64,000 bases of DNA from Cinnamomum chago (Eukaryota; Streptophyta; Magnoliopsida; Laurales; Lauraceae): NCBI GenBank assembly GCA_038049695.1, contig CP142451.1:129786001-129850000 (forward strand), given 5' to 3'. A model generated the notes under the pieces. That model saw only the letters and a program-made list of their open reading frames with translations, was not told the DNA's origin and searched no databases. Position 1 is the first letter of the stretch. Each line of letters opens with the position of its first letter. Shown here one piece after another: positions 24,888-36,897 of this stretch. A program made the translations under genes and the position numbers.

Positions 24888-27561
24888 ATGCTCTGCAATA
24901 TCTCATGGTCATGGAGAACTCTCCTTCCCAGTTGCTCGAGACCATCATCTTCTTTCTCTCGTTTGGTCTGTCGTCGTCGAAAGAAGCGGGTGCGGGTCAA
25001 GAAACAGGTCTCCCTCCAGAGCAGGCTATCCTTCTCGGACCTCAGCAATCCGGCCTCAACGCTCTCCCCAGAGGACCTGTCTCTTTCCCTCGTGGGGTCC
25101 AACCTCCACGTCTTCACCTTGGCAGAGCTCAGGGTGATCACCCGCAACTTCTCGTCCAGCAATTTCCTTGGGGAGGGAGGTTTTGGGCCTGTCCACAAGG
25201 GCTTCCTTGGTGACAAGGTCAGGCCTGCAGGTTTGAAGGCCCAGCCAGTTGCAGTCAAGCTCCTGGATTTGGAGGGAGCACAAGGCCACCGGGAATGGCT
25301 GGTGAGTTACGTCAATCTCCAAAATGCCTCCTTTCATTTAATCTATTATCAAACAACTTCTTCTTCTTCTGCTGCTGCCGCTGCTGCTGCTTCTTTTCCC
25401 TCAATTTAAACTCTTGGCTGAATTATATCACCATCATCATTATCATCGTCATACAATAATTTTAGCAGCATTGTTGATGAGGATTTTTTGCAGACGGAGG
25501 TGGTCTTTCTTGGGCAATTGAGACATCCCCACTTGGTGAAACTGATTGGATATTGTTACGAAGATGAACATCGGCTTCTTGTGTACGAATTCATGTCCAG
25601 GGGTAGCTTGGAGAATCATCTGTTTAAAAGTAAGTTCTATCATGTGCTGCTAATCCTCTCCACATTCATTATTTCCAGCTTCGAGGGTATATGGTAAATT
25701 GGTTGACGACTAGGGACAATTATTTTAGTCTCTGTTTCCTACCTAGAGAATACATCAGCAATTCCAATTACCTTAGTGATGGCCCCATGTCCCAAAATAA
25801 TGATAAGATGATCTGAACCATCTATTTTATTTGGTGGCCGCTGAAAAGTATTTTCACTGTCCTCTACGGATGGCTTTTAATAAAAATGGAATCACAGCCA
25901 ATCACTCACGAATTCAAATGCTTGGAAAAAGAATCCGCGCTGAAATGTGCATGTCCTTACTAATAGCTCAGATATTTTGTTATGGTTGGTTGACAGAGAA
26001 AATCTAATAATGGCTAGCTATTAGAGGGAAAGATGGGATGTAGTTGTGGACCTCCAAAGTTTAACAGGTGAATGCAGATGGTAAGGATCATCCCCAAATT
26101 TTCTAGGCCTAATTAGCGTTCATGCGTGGCAACTGTATAATGGATAAGTTGCCCCTAAAAGACGGCACAAAGAGCCTGCTCATATTCTTAATCAACTAAC
26201 AGCATATTTGCTACAGGTGGATAACAGGGGGAACCAACTAATTTAATCTTTAGCGAAATCAAGGAGAATAGGAAGAGACCATTCATGTTGTGTTAGCAAA
26301 CTATGTGTGAGCAATATCAGCTCCTTTGCAGCTTTAGTATTATAAAACCTGTCTTACAGTGTTCATCCAAAGAGCATTTCTCTCTGTTTGTGCTATAACT
26401 AAGAATAAGAGGTCCTGATGCAGGGTTTTCAGCTTCTTTACCATGGTCCGTGAGACTGAAAATTGCGGTTGGAGCTGCAAAGGGCCTGGCATTCCTTCAT
26501 GAAGCAGAGAAACCGGTCATCTATCGCGATTTTAAAGCTTCCAACATCTTGCTAGACTCCGTAAGCTACTTCACCACTCTGTAGTCTCTGCTTAATAGTG
26601 TTTGTTTTCATATCTAAAAGCAGATCCATGCTAAAGTTTGTCTAAAATATCAGACCTACACAGCTAAACTATCTGATTTTGGGCTTGCAAAAGATGGCCC
26701 AGAAGGAGATGACACCCATGTATCTACGCGCGTCATGGGCACACAGGGCTACGCCGCACCAGAATACATCATGACAGGTAGTGCACCTGCTTTTTAAGAT
26801 GGTCTGATCAATGTCTACCATGGAAATCCAAATGGAAGTTTGCTGGGTTTCAACTGACCCAACAACCACTTCCCAATCCATTTTTTTTATTTTTTTCAGG
26901 CCATTTGACTGCCATGAGTGATGTCTACAGCTTCGGGGTAGTCCTCTTGGAGCTGCTGACAGGAAGACGGTCCGTGGACAAGAACCGCCCGAGCAGAGAA
27001 CAGAATCTCGTGGACTGGGGCCGGCCCATTTTGAAAGATCCCCGGAAGCTTAACGTGATAATGGATCCACATCTGGAAGGACAATATTCCCCCAAGGCTG
27101 CTCAGAAGGCTGCTGCATTGGCTTACAAATGTCTGAGCCACCACCCCAAATCCAGGCCCACCATGACCACTGTGGTCAAAACTCTGGAGCCACTTGAGGA
27201 CCTGTTGGATGATATGCCCAGTGAACCCTTCGTTTATACAGCAAAGCCCGAAAACGGAAGAGAAGACCCCGAGAAGAAAGCGGCAGAAACAGAGAAGGCC
27301 CACCAGCATCACCATGGTCGCCAGAGACGCACGGCCCGTTTGCCCACAACTGCTACAGCTGACGGAAAGGAAGGCCATATGAGAAAAACCGCAACCAAAG
27401 AGAATCGCCACCCTCATCGCCTTGCTCAAAGACACAGAAGTCATCCACCCTCAGCTGTAGCGGCATTCTCAAGCTACTCAGATACTGCCCTTTACAAGAA
27501 ATACGGGAACGGTCTGATTCTGAGCAAAAAAAAGTCCCAAGGCACCACCTACTCCAAGTGA
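24888..27561 (+). CDS. RIPK-like: Receptor-like cytoplasmic kinase, RLCK-VII, RIPK/PBL type
   Basis: Five exons: 24888-25301, 25494-25629, 26424-26560, 26654-26777, 26900-27561, all with GT-AG junctions and consistent phases. The protein has 490 residues. A basic N-terminus leads to [20 protein letters not shown]. Kinase landmarks are the glycine loop GEGGFG (95-100), VAVK with Lys124, YRDFKASN with Asp219, DFG at 237-239 and APE at 264-266. All key catalytic residues are present. After the kinase domain comes a basic, His/Ser-rich tail of about 110 residues ([10 protein letters not shown]), as in the RIPK branch. I see no transmembrane segment or glycine at residue 2, so membrane attachment by myristoylation is not supported. 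Family members relay pattern-recognition and NLR immune signals; the exact orthologue is inferred, not proven. Confidence 0.92.
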
Positions 27562-28135
27562 TTATTTGCAAATTTCCCAGTACTGCTGTACATGTGTAGA
27601 CAATGATTTCTCTGAAGCCGCACGCACATTCTACAGTTGCAAGCGTGGTAACTATGCCAAGTCTGCAAAAACCTGCAGAGGCCCAGAAGCTCTTCAGGGT
27701 GCGCCGCTCATTTCTGAAATTCTATACACAATTCCGTTGGTTTCTCAAAGAGAGCACGTCTGCATGTAGTAACCACCATCATGTAGAATTAGGGATTGAT
27801 TATGTCAAACCGGAGATACACTTGAAATTGTATCCAATCCCCTGTTGAGCCACCACGTATAAATTAAGGCTTTGCTGCTTCCCAATCCTCTAAATATAAG
27901 TAAGTTCGCCATCTGATCTGATATAATGTAAAGCCATATTTCATTGAAAATTGTGGGACACAACTCTTTGTGAATCAAATTTCTGCATAACATATTTCTT
28001 TTTTATTGGTGGAATTATACATATCAATTTTTGAAGTCAATTCTTCTCCTCCATAGCTCATTTTGCTCAATGGTACAACTTTGTAAGCCGACCCCGGTTT
28101 GATGGAGAAAAGGCTACGATGATGTCATGCACAGC
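27562..28135 (+). other. 3' flank of the kinase gene
   Basis: This is probably the 3' UTR followed by spacer. Open stretches at 27566-27769 and 27603-27848 are short and match nothing recognised. Confidence 0.4.
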
Positions 28136-28781
28136 TAGGGATGTCAATGGACCGGGGCGGGGGCGGGGGGCATGGTCTCCATCCCCGTACCCGCTTAAAA
28201 AATCTTCGTCCATCCCCGGTCCACCCCCGCTAACGGGTATAACTTTCATCCCCATCCCCGTCCGTGGGTAAATTTATAATCCCCGTCCCCGTCCCCGCTT
28301 CCCCCGTACCCGCCTAAGCCTAAGCCTTTTTTTTTTTTTCTAGCCTTCCCCTAGCTTCCTTGCAACAGGAGATCACACCTGAATCAAGGGTATAAGAAAT
28401 ATTATGACACTTTCAGTACACGAACATCAATAGAGAACTACTCCTAAAAAATCATATACATAACAGCGAAATCAAACCAATCACTGCTGCCACGAACACC
28501 TGATACATACATTCCTATGAAAAACAACAGCACCTAAATCACTAAATGTAATAACACCATAGGTACACTACATATATATTTATTTATTTATTTAGCGGGT
28601 AACGGGGACGGGGCGGGTACGGGGCGGGGGTAAGGGTAAGTCCATCCCCACCTCCATCCCCGCACGGGTTTATACGGGTATCCCCGTATACGTCCACCGT
28701 CCAATACGTATAGTCCATCCCCGGTCCAAACGGGGCGGGTTTGGACGAATACCCGTTTTTCCCCGGTCCACTGCCATCCCA
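28136..28781. mobile_element. Non-autonomous hAT-like element, CCCCGT-rich
   Basis: It starts TAGGGATGTCAATGGACCGG and ends with the near reverse complement (CCGGTCCACTGCCATCCCA). The subterminal 100-200 bases on each side consist of degenerate GGGGCGGG/CCCCGTCC repeats facing each other. The first bases match the ends of the hAT element at 35963-41813. An exact 8-bp target duplication is not visible (TGCACAGC before, TCCAGCTT after), so the ends may be eroded. Confidence 0.7.
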
Positions 28782-30290
28782 TCCAGCTTGAAGTTTTTCA
28801 ACATTTTAAATGATAATTGAGAGAATGGTGGGAATAATAGGAATCAATCACTACACCAAGCAGTTCGTACTAGAGGAAATATAGAGTCCTACTATGCAGC
28901 AAATGAGCAGCACCATACATGCGAGGCGCCAGAGTATGGAGTAACAAATTGTTGCTGTGATGGGCTCCAAAGTGGATACTTAAAAAAAATAAAAGGCAAA
29001 TTAGAAAGCCATAGTAAAGATTATCAATCACACTAGTATAAAAGAAGGAGGGCACTAGGACAACAAACTGAACATCATCCATGTAGGGCTCTCTAATCCA
29101 TCTGTACCTTGAAGGTGCATTTCAGTCATGCTGCAGCGTCAATGCAGAGTGTGGTAAATAAAGTAGCTCGTGTAGTTCTTGTCATGTCCAACAGACTGCA
29201 GTGTGTGTGTGTCATTTTTTGAGTAGGTGCGTGACATTAGTAGCTTACTGCTCAGCATTACATCACCGATTCAATCCCAAGAATTTGAGATTCTTCTCAT
29301 GGTAATCACCACATTAGGTTGTTTCGAATATTTTCTAAAATCCAATAATTTAAAAAACAAAATCTCAAGAGGCACTCGAAACTTGGATTTGCCTTTCCAA
29401 ATATTTTAAATTTTATGTCTTTTCAACAACATTTGTACCCTTTGGATGAGATGTGTCTCTTGGAGCCCATTTGAATGGATGTGACCTCATTTCCAAGCAT
29501 TACTTCCAACCCGATAAATTAAGGTGATTTTCAAATTTTTATATAGCATTCAAAATAAGCAGAATGCAGTATTTTTCCAAGTAAATTGTCTAAGAGCATT
29601 TTCTTCTCTTTTATTTTTATTGTGATTTTAAAGGCGATAAAATATTTTTGATTTTAGTGTGCAGACTTCGAATGAGAGTTGGACTTTGTATCCTGAGACA
29701 AAATTTCATGAAAACCACATGCATGTGGGAAATTGTAGTCTTTAAGAAAGTGTCTTAATTGTTGAGCTTTGCCTATTTTTGTTTTGCTTTCTTATTCAAT
29801 TTCTCACATTCATAATCATTCACTAATTATTTATTTGATTTTTTTATTGCACATTTTTCTAAGTAATTCCCCAACAGGTTGGAGTTGGACCTACCAATCA
29901 ACAGGAAGTTTGGATGCCCATTCACATGGAAGCTGGACATTTTGAGAAACCCATTCATGGATGAGTTTTAGGTGGGAGCTCAGCCAAGTCAAATTTAAGG
30001 TAGAAGAAGGTGGAAAAACAGTTGCTTGCCTGACATATCTTCGATTTTCGGAATCATCCCTAATAAAAGTGGAAGACAGATTCATGTCCGGCTCGTCACA
30101 AGTCGGCATTTTACTCGTGATTCAGTACGCACCCATAAATATGTTAACCCAGTTTCTTCTAAATGCAAAATATATGGCATGTGGACACATAATGACACGA
30201 TTCCTGTGTTGGATTCTTTCCTTCTCATACAGTATACTAGTCTCTGAATTATTTTTAATACAAAAAATCTTTTTACTTTTTTTTTATAGA
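28782..30290. other. Intergenic region
   Basis: I see no recognisable gene or bounded element. It is AT-rich, with short GT repeats (about 29201-29212). Open frames up to 117 codons (29961-30314) show no domain. Confidence 0.5.
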
Positions 30291-31115
30291 AAATTACCCA
30301 AAAAATCTCCTTAGATGTGGAAATAAGCCCTCATAGTTCCTTTGTAACAATGAAGGCTCTCCTGCCAATTTTCAAAACTTCTATTAAGCGACATTATCAT
30401 CGCTCAGCTTTCTTCTTCCTCTTCTTTTCATCTTACTCTCCCTCCTCTCTCTCCATTTCTCCCTCAATCTGTCGCCTTTGCAATATCTCTCCCTCTCTCT
30501 TTCTATCGAAGAATATTCCATTTTGCTTCCATTTTCAGAAACCCCCACACTGGACCTCCACTTTCATCAAACCCAGCTATCATTTTACATTAAGAACATC
30601 ACCTTTCTTCGATTATAGAAAACCCACACCACAGCTTCCATTTCCATAAAAAGTCACTTCTCATCCACCTTCTAAAACACCTTTTCTTCTCATTTCAAAA
30701 CCCGTATTAACTCTTCATTCCCATAAAAAAGAGCTCCATCTAAAAATTCTTGAGGCACCATTTGCAAGAAAATCAATTTCATGAAAGGAATCTCTCTTAA
30801 AAAATGGCTATGATGGATTTCTCCAACAGATTCATCTCCTTCTTCATCTTTGGGATTTTGGGGTTTTCTGAATCTCACTACCTTTATTGAGGAATTCATG
30901 TTTGTGGGGTTTTCCGAATCAACCCAAGGAAGCATAGAAATTCACAGCATTGAATAGTATAGCTTTTCGGGGGGTGGGGTGAAGAAGAGATGAGCAACAA
31001 TATCGTCTCTTAATAGAAGTACTAAAAATTGGATTAAGGGCCTTTATTGTTATAAAATAACTATGAGAACCTTCTTAGTGCACTAGACATCTAAGGTGAT
31101 TTTTTTCTGTAATTT
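30291..31115. mobile_element. Mutator-like (MULE) non-autonomous element with long TIRs
   Basis: The left sequence (AAATTACCCAAAAAATCTCC, then CTCATAGTTCCTTTGTAACA, then ACTTCTATTAAGCGACATTA) is mirrored on the right as a reverse complement with about 75-80% identity over more than 100 bases. Long diverged terminal repeats with an ATTAC-type end are typical of MULEs. The target duplication could not be read. The interior is CT-rich and contains a 110-codon frame (30317-30649) rich in Ser and Pro, with no known domain. Confidence 0.65.
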
Positions 31116-31329
31116 ATTATTAGTACTCCACTTATAAGAGAACCATTTAGATCTTTTCTACTAGAAGGTTTTTCAATAGGATTACCTTCAAAACATTTAC
31201 ACAATCTTTTGGAGAATAAAGATATAAAAAAATAAAAGACTTTATATTTACAAATTACAATGAAGAAAAGAAAAAAAAATTAGATCTGTAATCCGCTAAT
31301 ATATTTAGCTGGATCATAATCTTCAAAAT

Positions 31330-33672
31330 CTGTCCACTCCTACTTTTCTATTCTCTGCCTTTGTATACTTTGCACCAAGCTAAAAATGTCAAAACTATAT
31401 GCATCATGTATCTCTAATATGCCAGAGTTAAGATACGAGGATAACTCCGTCACAGCTTAACTTAAGCTGGAGGCTCTGCACAATTTGCTATAAAAGAAAT
31501 CACAAGAAACTCCACCCGATAGATGAACTTTTTGAGGGGCCATACTAGCCCATGTTGTACCCATTTGATCACAATAAAATTGATAAAATGTTTTTAATTT
31601 TGTCCTTAAATATGTGTTTTCCATATTATTATTTATTTCTTCGAAAAAAAATCGTACACCAGTTAATTTTAACCTAGGATCTAATGCAGTAGCGAAACAA
31701 AATGTCATTGGAGCATCTTTCCAATATTTATTAAAATTCTCTTCCATTTTTTTTTTTTTTTTACAAATGTCACTAAGTAAAACATGATCTCTATATTTTT
31801 AAATTGTAAACTAATTTTAAAAAGAAAGTTTAGAGCTCCATTAGAAGTGGGATAATACATCCTAGAGAAAAATAATGTTGCATTATTAAAAAAAATTATA
31901 ATAAATCTCTTTTTTGACAACACAATTCCCAATGTGCCTCAGTCATCAAGTATTCTTTTGCATTAAAAGCACAATATTCATTCAAAACTTATTTTTTTGA
32001 AATAACCTTATTTAACAAATCATGCATAAAATTCAATCTATGTTCAACGTCTAACTTTATTTTTATGGGTGATATATTATGCCTCACACATATTGTGGAA
32101 TTTAATTATCTTCTTTGTGCGGAGCGGAAAATAAATTTAGCAGTACTTTTAATTTTTTCTGTTACTATTGAAATATGTTTCAAATCAACTACTGTAATCT
32201 CATTAGATCAATAGCCGCTTGAATATTTGTTGCATTATCTAAAGTTACAGCTATAACTTTATCCAAAATATTAAATTCTTGAAAATTTTCCAAAATAAGG
32301 GACCTTATTCTGTGGCTAGTGTGTTTCCAAAAAAACAATTCATTTATTAATAAGCCATTTTGCATCTATGTTATAGGCAGTAATACAAAAAAAAAAAACT
32401 ATTATAACTTATAGATTTTCATAACTCTGTAGTTATAGTTATTCTACTAGGACTGTCTGTAAAGTAATTTTTAATATTTTCATTCTCACTTTGCCAAAGC
32501 TTAATAACATCATTTCTAGCAGTATTTTTAGAAATCTTTCTAAATTGTGGGCACATATAATTTGGACGAATTCTTCAAAAAACTAATTTTCAGTAAAAAC
32601 AAATGATAATTCAGTTAAGACAATCATTTTAACAAGTGATTGTCTAATAGCACCAACATTATAAGAAAAAAGTCTCAAACTGCTTCCACTAGTACTATAA
32701 ATTTGGGCCTGTGTCCCTGACCCCTCTTTCCCTTAAGTCCCACAAATATATTTGGGTTCACATTTTTTCTTATGCCTTAGTAAATGGCCAATAAGTACCT
32801 CAGTTGATTCAGCAATATAAATCTTACCACAATATTTACTGCTTGCCTTATCAACCTCCTTTCCATGTTTGTCCTTAATGTTAATAATTTCATATGCTTA
32901 CCCAACTACAAAAGTTCTGGGTCTCTTAAATGTTTTACGAGCACTGGCAGTTTGTAGTGGAACTTCTTTCCCAACTTCTTCTTCGTCTATTTTGACATAA
33001 TCATCCTCTTCTCCAAAATTAATGAAAGAAGCCTTTCGGGGAATATTTCTTCTAGAAGATCGTCCAGCCATATTAAAAAAGCTAAATTTGAAAAAAAAAA
33101 GATACATAATAATAGTAATATAGATTTTTGTGATAATTAATATAAGAAATGGGAGAAAATGAGAGCTAATATAATGTAATATAGACTATATATAAATGTG
33201 GAATCTCAAATTTAAATGAAATAATTACCTCAAAATCTTTGAAGGCCCCTTAATCTTTTCTCGAGATAACTTGATATTTGGCCCCAAAAAAACTTCTTAT
33301 AAATATGATTAGAGAGAATTATAGAGTGTTGAGAGAGTGAGAGAGTTTGATGTTGGTGAGAAATGAGAATGGGAGCCCCTCCCATTTATAGACTTTTGAA
33401 AATTCAAAAATATAAAAAATGCCCCTAAATGACTGATTTAAGGCTGTTGGGAGGGATCAATACGGTCAAAACACCCCCTATAGTCGTTTTATGACCGTCG
33501 GGGTAGGGGTGGGTTATAACAGTCATTTTACCCCCTATTGTGCCGCATGTGTTGTGCTATTGATGGGTCGTGCGTCGGTCGTGCCTAGCACAACGGCCCG
33601 TGCCCTTGTTCGTGCCACGACTCGTCGATTGCCATTCCGAGTCGTGCCAACCCGACCGATTTGACATCTTTA
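31330..33672 (-). mobile_element. Truncated hAT element (second family)
   Basis: The right end TTGACATCTTTA (33661-33672) is a hAT-type terminus. Reading leftward on the minus strand, the start of a transposase gene appears (MAGRSSRRNIPRKASF, ending near 33072), then decayed sequence. The C-terminal core follows at 31457-31747: FATALDPRLKLTGVRFFFEE, then SFDI just beyond. No matching left terminus exists, so the 3' end is missing. Many stops and A/T-rich decay show it is inactive. Confidence 0.7.
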
Positions 33673-33677
33673 TCAGC

Positions 33678-33890
33678 ATCCATCAATGTCGTGTTCAATT
33701 ACGAGCTAAGATAGGCCAACTCTTTGGTGATGCGTTAGCCAAACAAGGGGTTGATAGAGTGTTTCCTTGGGAGGGTATCATTTTGTAAGTGGTGTGGGGG
33801 TAGGGTACAATGCTCTTGTATCTTTTTTGTAGTTCCGTTTTTGTAATCTTCTTTTCTTTTAACGACTAATTTTATTACTATCTCAAAAAA
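33678..33890 (+). mobile_element. L1-type LINE 3'-end fragment
   Basis: The frame ends GDALAKQGVDRVFPWEGIIL then stop at 33788. This is the C-terminus of the RNase H-like domain of plant L1 LINEs, followed by a T-rich 3' UTR that runs into a TA/CA microsatellite. Only the last ~35 codons remain. The hAT terminus lies immediately to its left. Confidence 0.7.
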
Positions 33891-33933
33891 TATATATATA
33901 TATATATACACATACACACACATACATACATAT

Positions 33934-34083
33934 AGGGAGATGCTCATATAAGAGCATCTCTCACCTTATTATGAGAGATATGGGTGGGGGCCCTCACATT
34001 TAAGTTGTTGGCATTGAATATGGATGTGAGGGTCCCCACTTTATCTCTCATAATAAGGTGAGAGCTATATAAACACATCCCAT
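33934..34083. mobile_element. Palindromic MITE beside TA/CA microsatellite, copy 2
   Basis: GGGAGATGCTCATATAAGAG...CTCACCTTATTATGAGAGAT...GGGGGCCCTCACATTTAAG folds back on CTTATCTCTCATAATAAGGT...GAGAG near 34060. The centre has TTGTTGGCATTGAATATGGA, shared with the other copies. The left flank is (TA)n then (CA/TA)n; the right flank is a short TA tract. Confidence 0.8.
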
Positions 34084-35954
34084 ATATATATTTCACTCAT
34101 TTGAAAAAAATGAAAAACTAAAAGAGGATTTTACTAAAAAATTTCAAGCAAATGGCCGTTGCATGAAAAATGGGTCCTCCGACTTATTTTTTTTAACTTT
34201 TGGGCCTTTGGCCGAGCGACTATAGCATCACCCCAAAAGTTGCCCCCTTATTTTAATAGATAATCTGAGGTGCTGAGATTAATGAACTCGTCCTCCTTCC
34301 CTTGCCTCGGCGAGATCGCCACCGCGTGGAGCGTGCTCACCATCATAGTCGGCCCCTTATAGGTCACCATATTTGCATTTCCGACAACACTAACATTATC
34401 GTAGCCAACTAGTACCGCTTTGACCGCACGTACTTAGCTAGCTCAATCCGACATATGGGTCTTGAAGAACTACTCGTTTTGCTTCTGGGTTCTTCATTTC
34501 TCCTCGAACCGGTGGGAATCGATCTCGATATGCTTGTATGCTGACCTGAAAGAAGACGGTGAAGAGGTTTTGTCTAACGCTGTCAACTCCAACATCTACT
34601 ACTGGTTCTTGAAGGTCGTGGGGTTTTAGGAAGTGAGTTTTCTTGGGATCTCTTCAAACCGATGGAAAAAGTAGGAGTTGAAGATATTTCTCCTAAATCG
34701 GCACTTGGGTTTTAGAGAATGACGGGTTTTGTTAGTTGGTTATTGATATCTCCTTGAAATGTTGGAAATCAAGCTCAAGTGTTGCTTGTCAGTGTGGCAC
34801 AAGTTAGAATGGAGGCAGGCCACTCATTTTTCAAAAGAAATAAAGAATCAAATAGGGTACACGGACCACGTACCGAAAACTTTTCCGCTTTTATTTTATT
34901 TTTTTGAAAACTGAGGGGAGTGACGCCATCTCCTCCATTGAACATTGCATCTTTTCTTTTGTCTTGCCTTCTTTGGTATTTCTTGACCTGTTCTACACCT
35001 CTTAACCGCTGGTAGTGCATGTTTGTGGCCATGATATTTGTTGCGTCAGCTGGTATTTCACCAACTGTTCTACACCTCTTATGTTTGTGGCTTTTAAACG
35101 GACATAATTGTGGTCAAGCCCTCGCTCTAACCATAAAATTATTGTTGTGTCATTTCTTATCATCAATTGAATTTGGGATAAATGATAGTTCAATGTGGTG
35201 TAAGATCCTACAAGTGGAATTAGAGCCTGGTAGGCGGTCGGGTGTTCAGGTCTTGGGACGGTTAATGTCCACCCTTGCTGCTCAATGGAGAACTTGACAG
35301 GGGGAACACTTCTCTCCAAAAGTTTACATGTTACGTACACAAAATAGAAGGGATAAAAACCAGAACTCCTAAGCACGGATTCTGGGGTTTCTGGTTTTCC
35401 TTTCCTAAAAGCTCTGTACATTTCGAGTAATTCTTGCAACACATTGACTCCCATTTTGGACTTAAAGAGATGCCAACCACCTCAATTTATAAGGGACTTC
35501 AAAGCTAACGCGATTGAGGCCCACCTTTTCCAGCAACGATGAGTTTCCTCTGTTTTTGCTTTTAGCTTCTTCAACTATTCAGATCTGAGCCGACAACACT
35601 TGTTGTGCCTCAGTCTTCCTCTTCGGGCCTGCAACACTAAGAACAAATCTTTGTCTCCAAAACAATTATGGAGAGACCTCTTCACTTGACCAGCAGTGTC
35701 CGACAGGGTTGTGGCCCACCCTCTCTTTCCTCTGCGACTTCTTGTTGCAACCAAATCCAAGAACAATAATGGAGGATTTGGACAAGGAAGAGATATGGAA
35801 GAATGCTAGCATCCTTCCTCTCAAGTAAAAAAGAAAAATGAAAATAGAGTGAGAAACCCTTTTTTGTGAGATTCAAATTAGGTGAAACTTTTTCTTGCAA
35901 CGGTGACTAACAAAAAAATTCTTCAGTAAAATTCTCTAAATGAAATAATATACG
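34084..35954. other. Intergenic region with unassigned open frames
   Basis: A minus-strand 150-codon frame (35002-35454, MGVNVLQELLEMYRAFRKGK) and the string TGGAATTAGAGCCTGGTAGG (35214-35233) are present. The latter resembles a mutated retrotransposon primer-binding region. I cannot assign either. The plus strand from about 34280 to 34640 reads through several stops and may be an old coding relic. No confident gene. Confidence 0.4.
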
Positions 35955-36159
35955 GTCTGACGTAGGGATGGCAAGCGGGTGAATCGGCCCGGATTTTAAG
36001 CATACCATACCCAATCCTCGAAATTCTTTATTTCCTCGAACCCGCCCCGAAACCCGTCGGGGGTTATTTTGATTGTACCAAAACCGAACCCTATGGGTTT
36101 CGGTTTTTCCCCGATCCGAACTGCCCTTGCACAATAATTCGAGTTTTACCAGAACCCGC

Positions 36160-36289
<130 letters not shown>

Positions 36290-36897
36290 AAGATAGTAAA
36301 AATCCTTCCAAAATTTGAAAGCATATCAAGCAAGGATACAATTCAGGATTGTGAGACTAAAAAATATGTCAAAAGGCAGTGTCATTCATAAATCTTCAAC
36401 TCCTGTGGAAAAAAAAAGGGTAGCACCATGCCACCATTACAAACAGAAATAAAGCAGCATCAATAGCCTGGATCAACCAAAAGCAAGCAAACGGCAGCAA
36501 CCTATCTCAACAATAAAGTGCAGCCAAAAAGGGAAAAATATTGCAGCAACCTGACTTGTTCCAACTTACACTTACAAAAAACATAAACCAAAACCACTAA
36601 CCATTCAGCATAATTAGGCAAAAGAAAAAATAAGTTCAACTGACTTGTTCCAACTTACACCACCAAAACTAACCAAAAAAAAAAAAACCTTGAAAGAAAA
36701 GCATAGACCAAAGCACAGATATTCCCAAATCAGCATTCAGCAGCAACAAAAAACATATTGTGCCCATGCATTCAACACCACCACCTTCATTTCACACATC
36801 AATAATGCAAGATTCTTCGGAGTCCACATCCTCATAAATAGTTGCGTAACCAATCGATGATTCACCTAAAAAACAAATATTCAAAATAATACCAAAA

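Noticed and set aside
31380-31400. TAAAAATGTCAAAACTATATG as the left terminus of the hAT element at 31-33 kb
   Set aside because: On the minus strand it encodes the SFDI segment of the transposase C-terminus, so it is coding, not a terminus.
35002-35454. 150-codon minus-strand open frame as a gene
   Set aside because: No recognisable domain or splice context, and it overlaps sequence resembling a retrotransposon primer-site region; left as unassigned.
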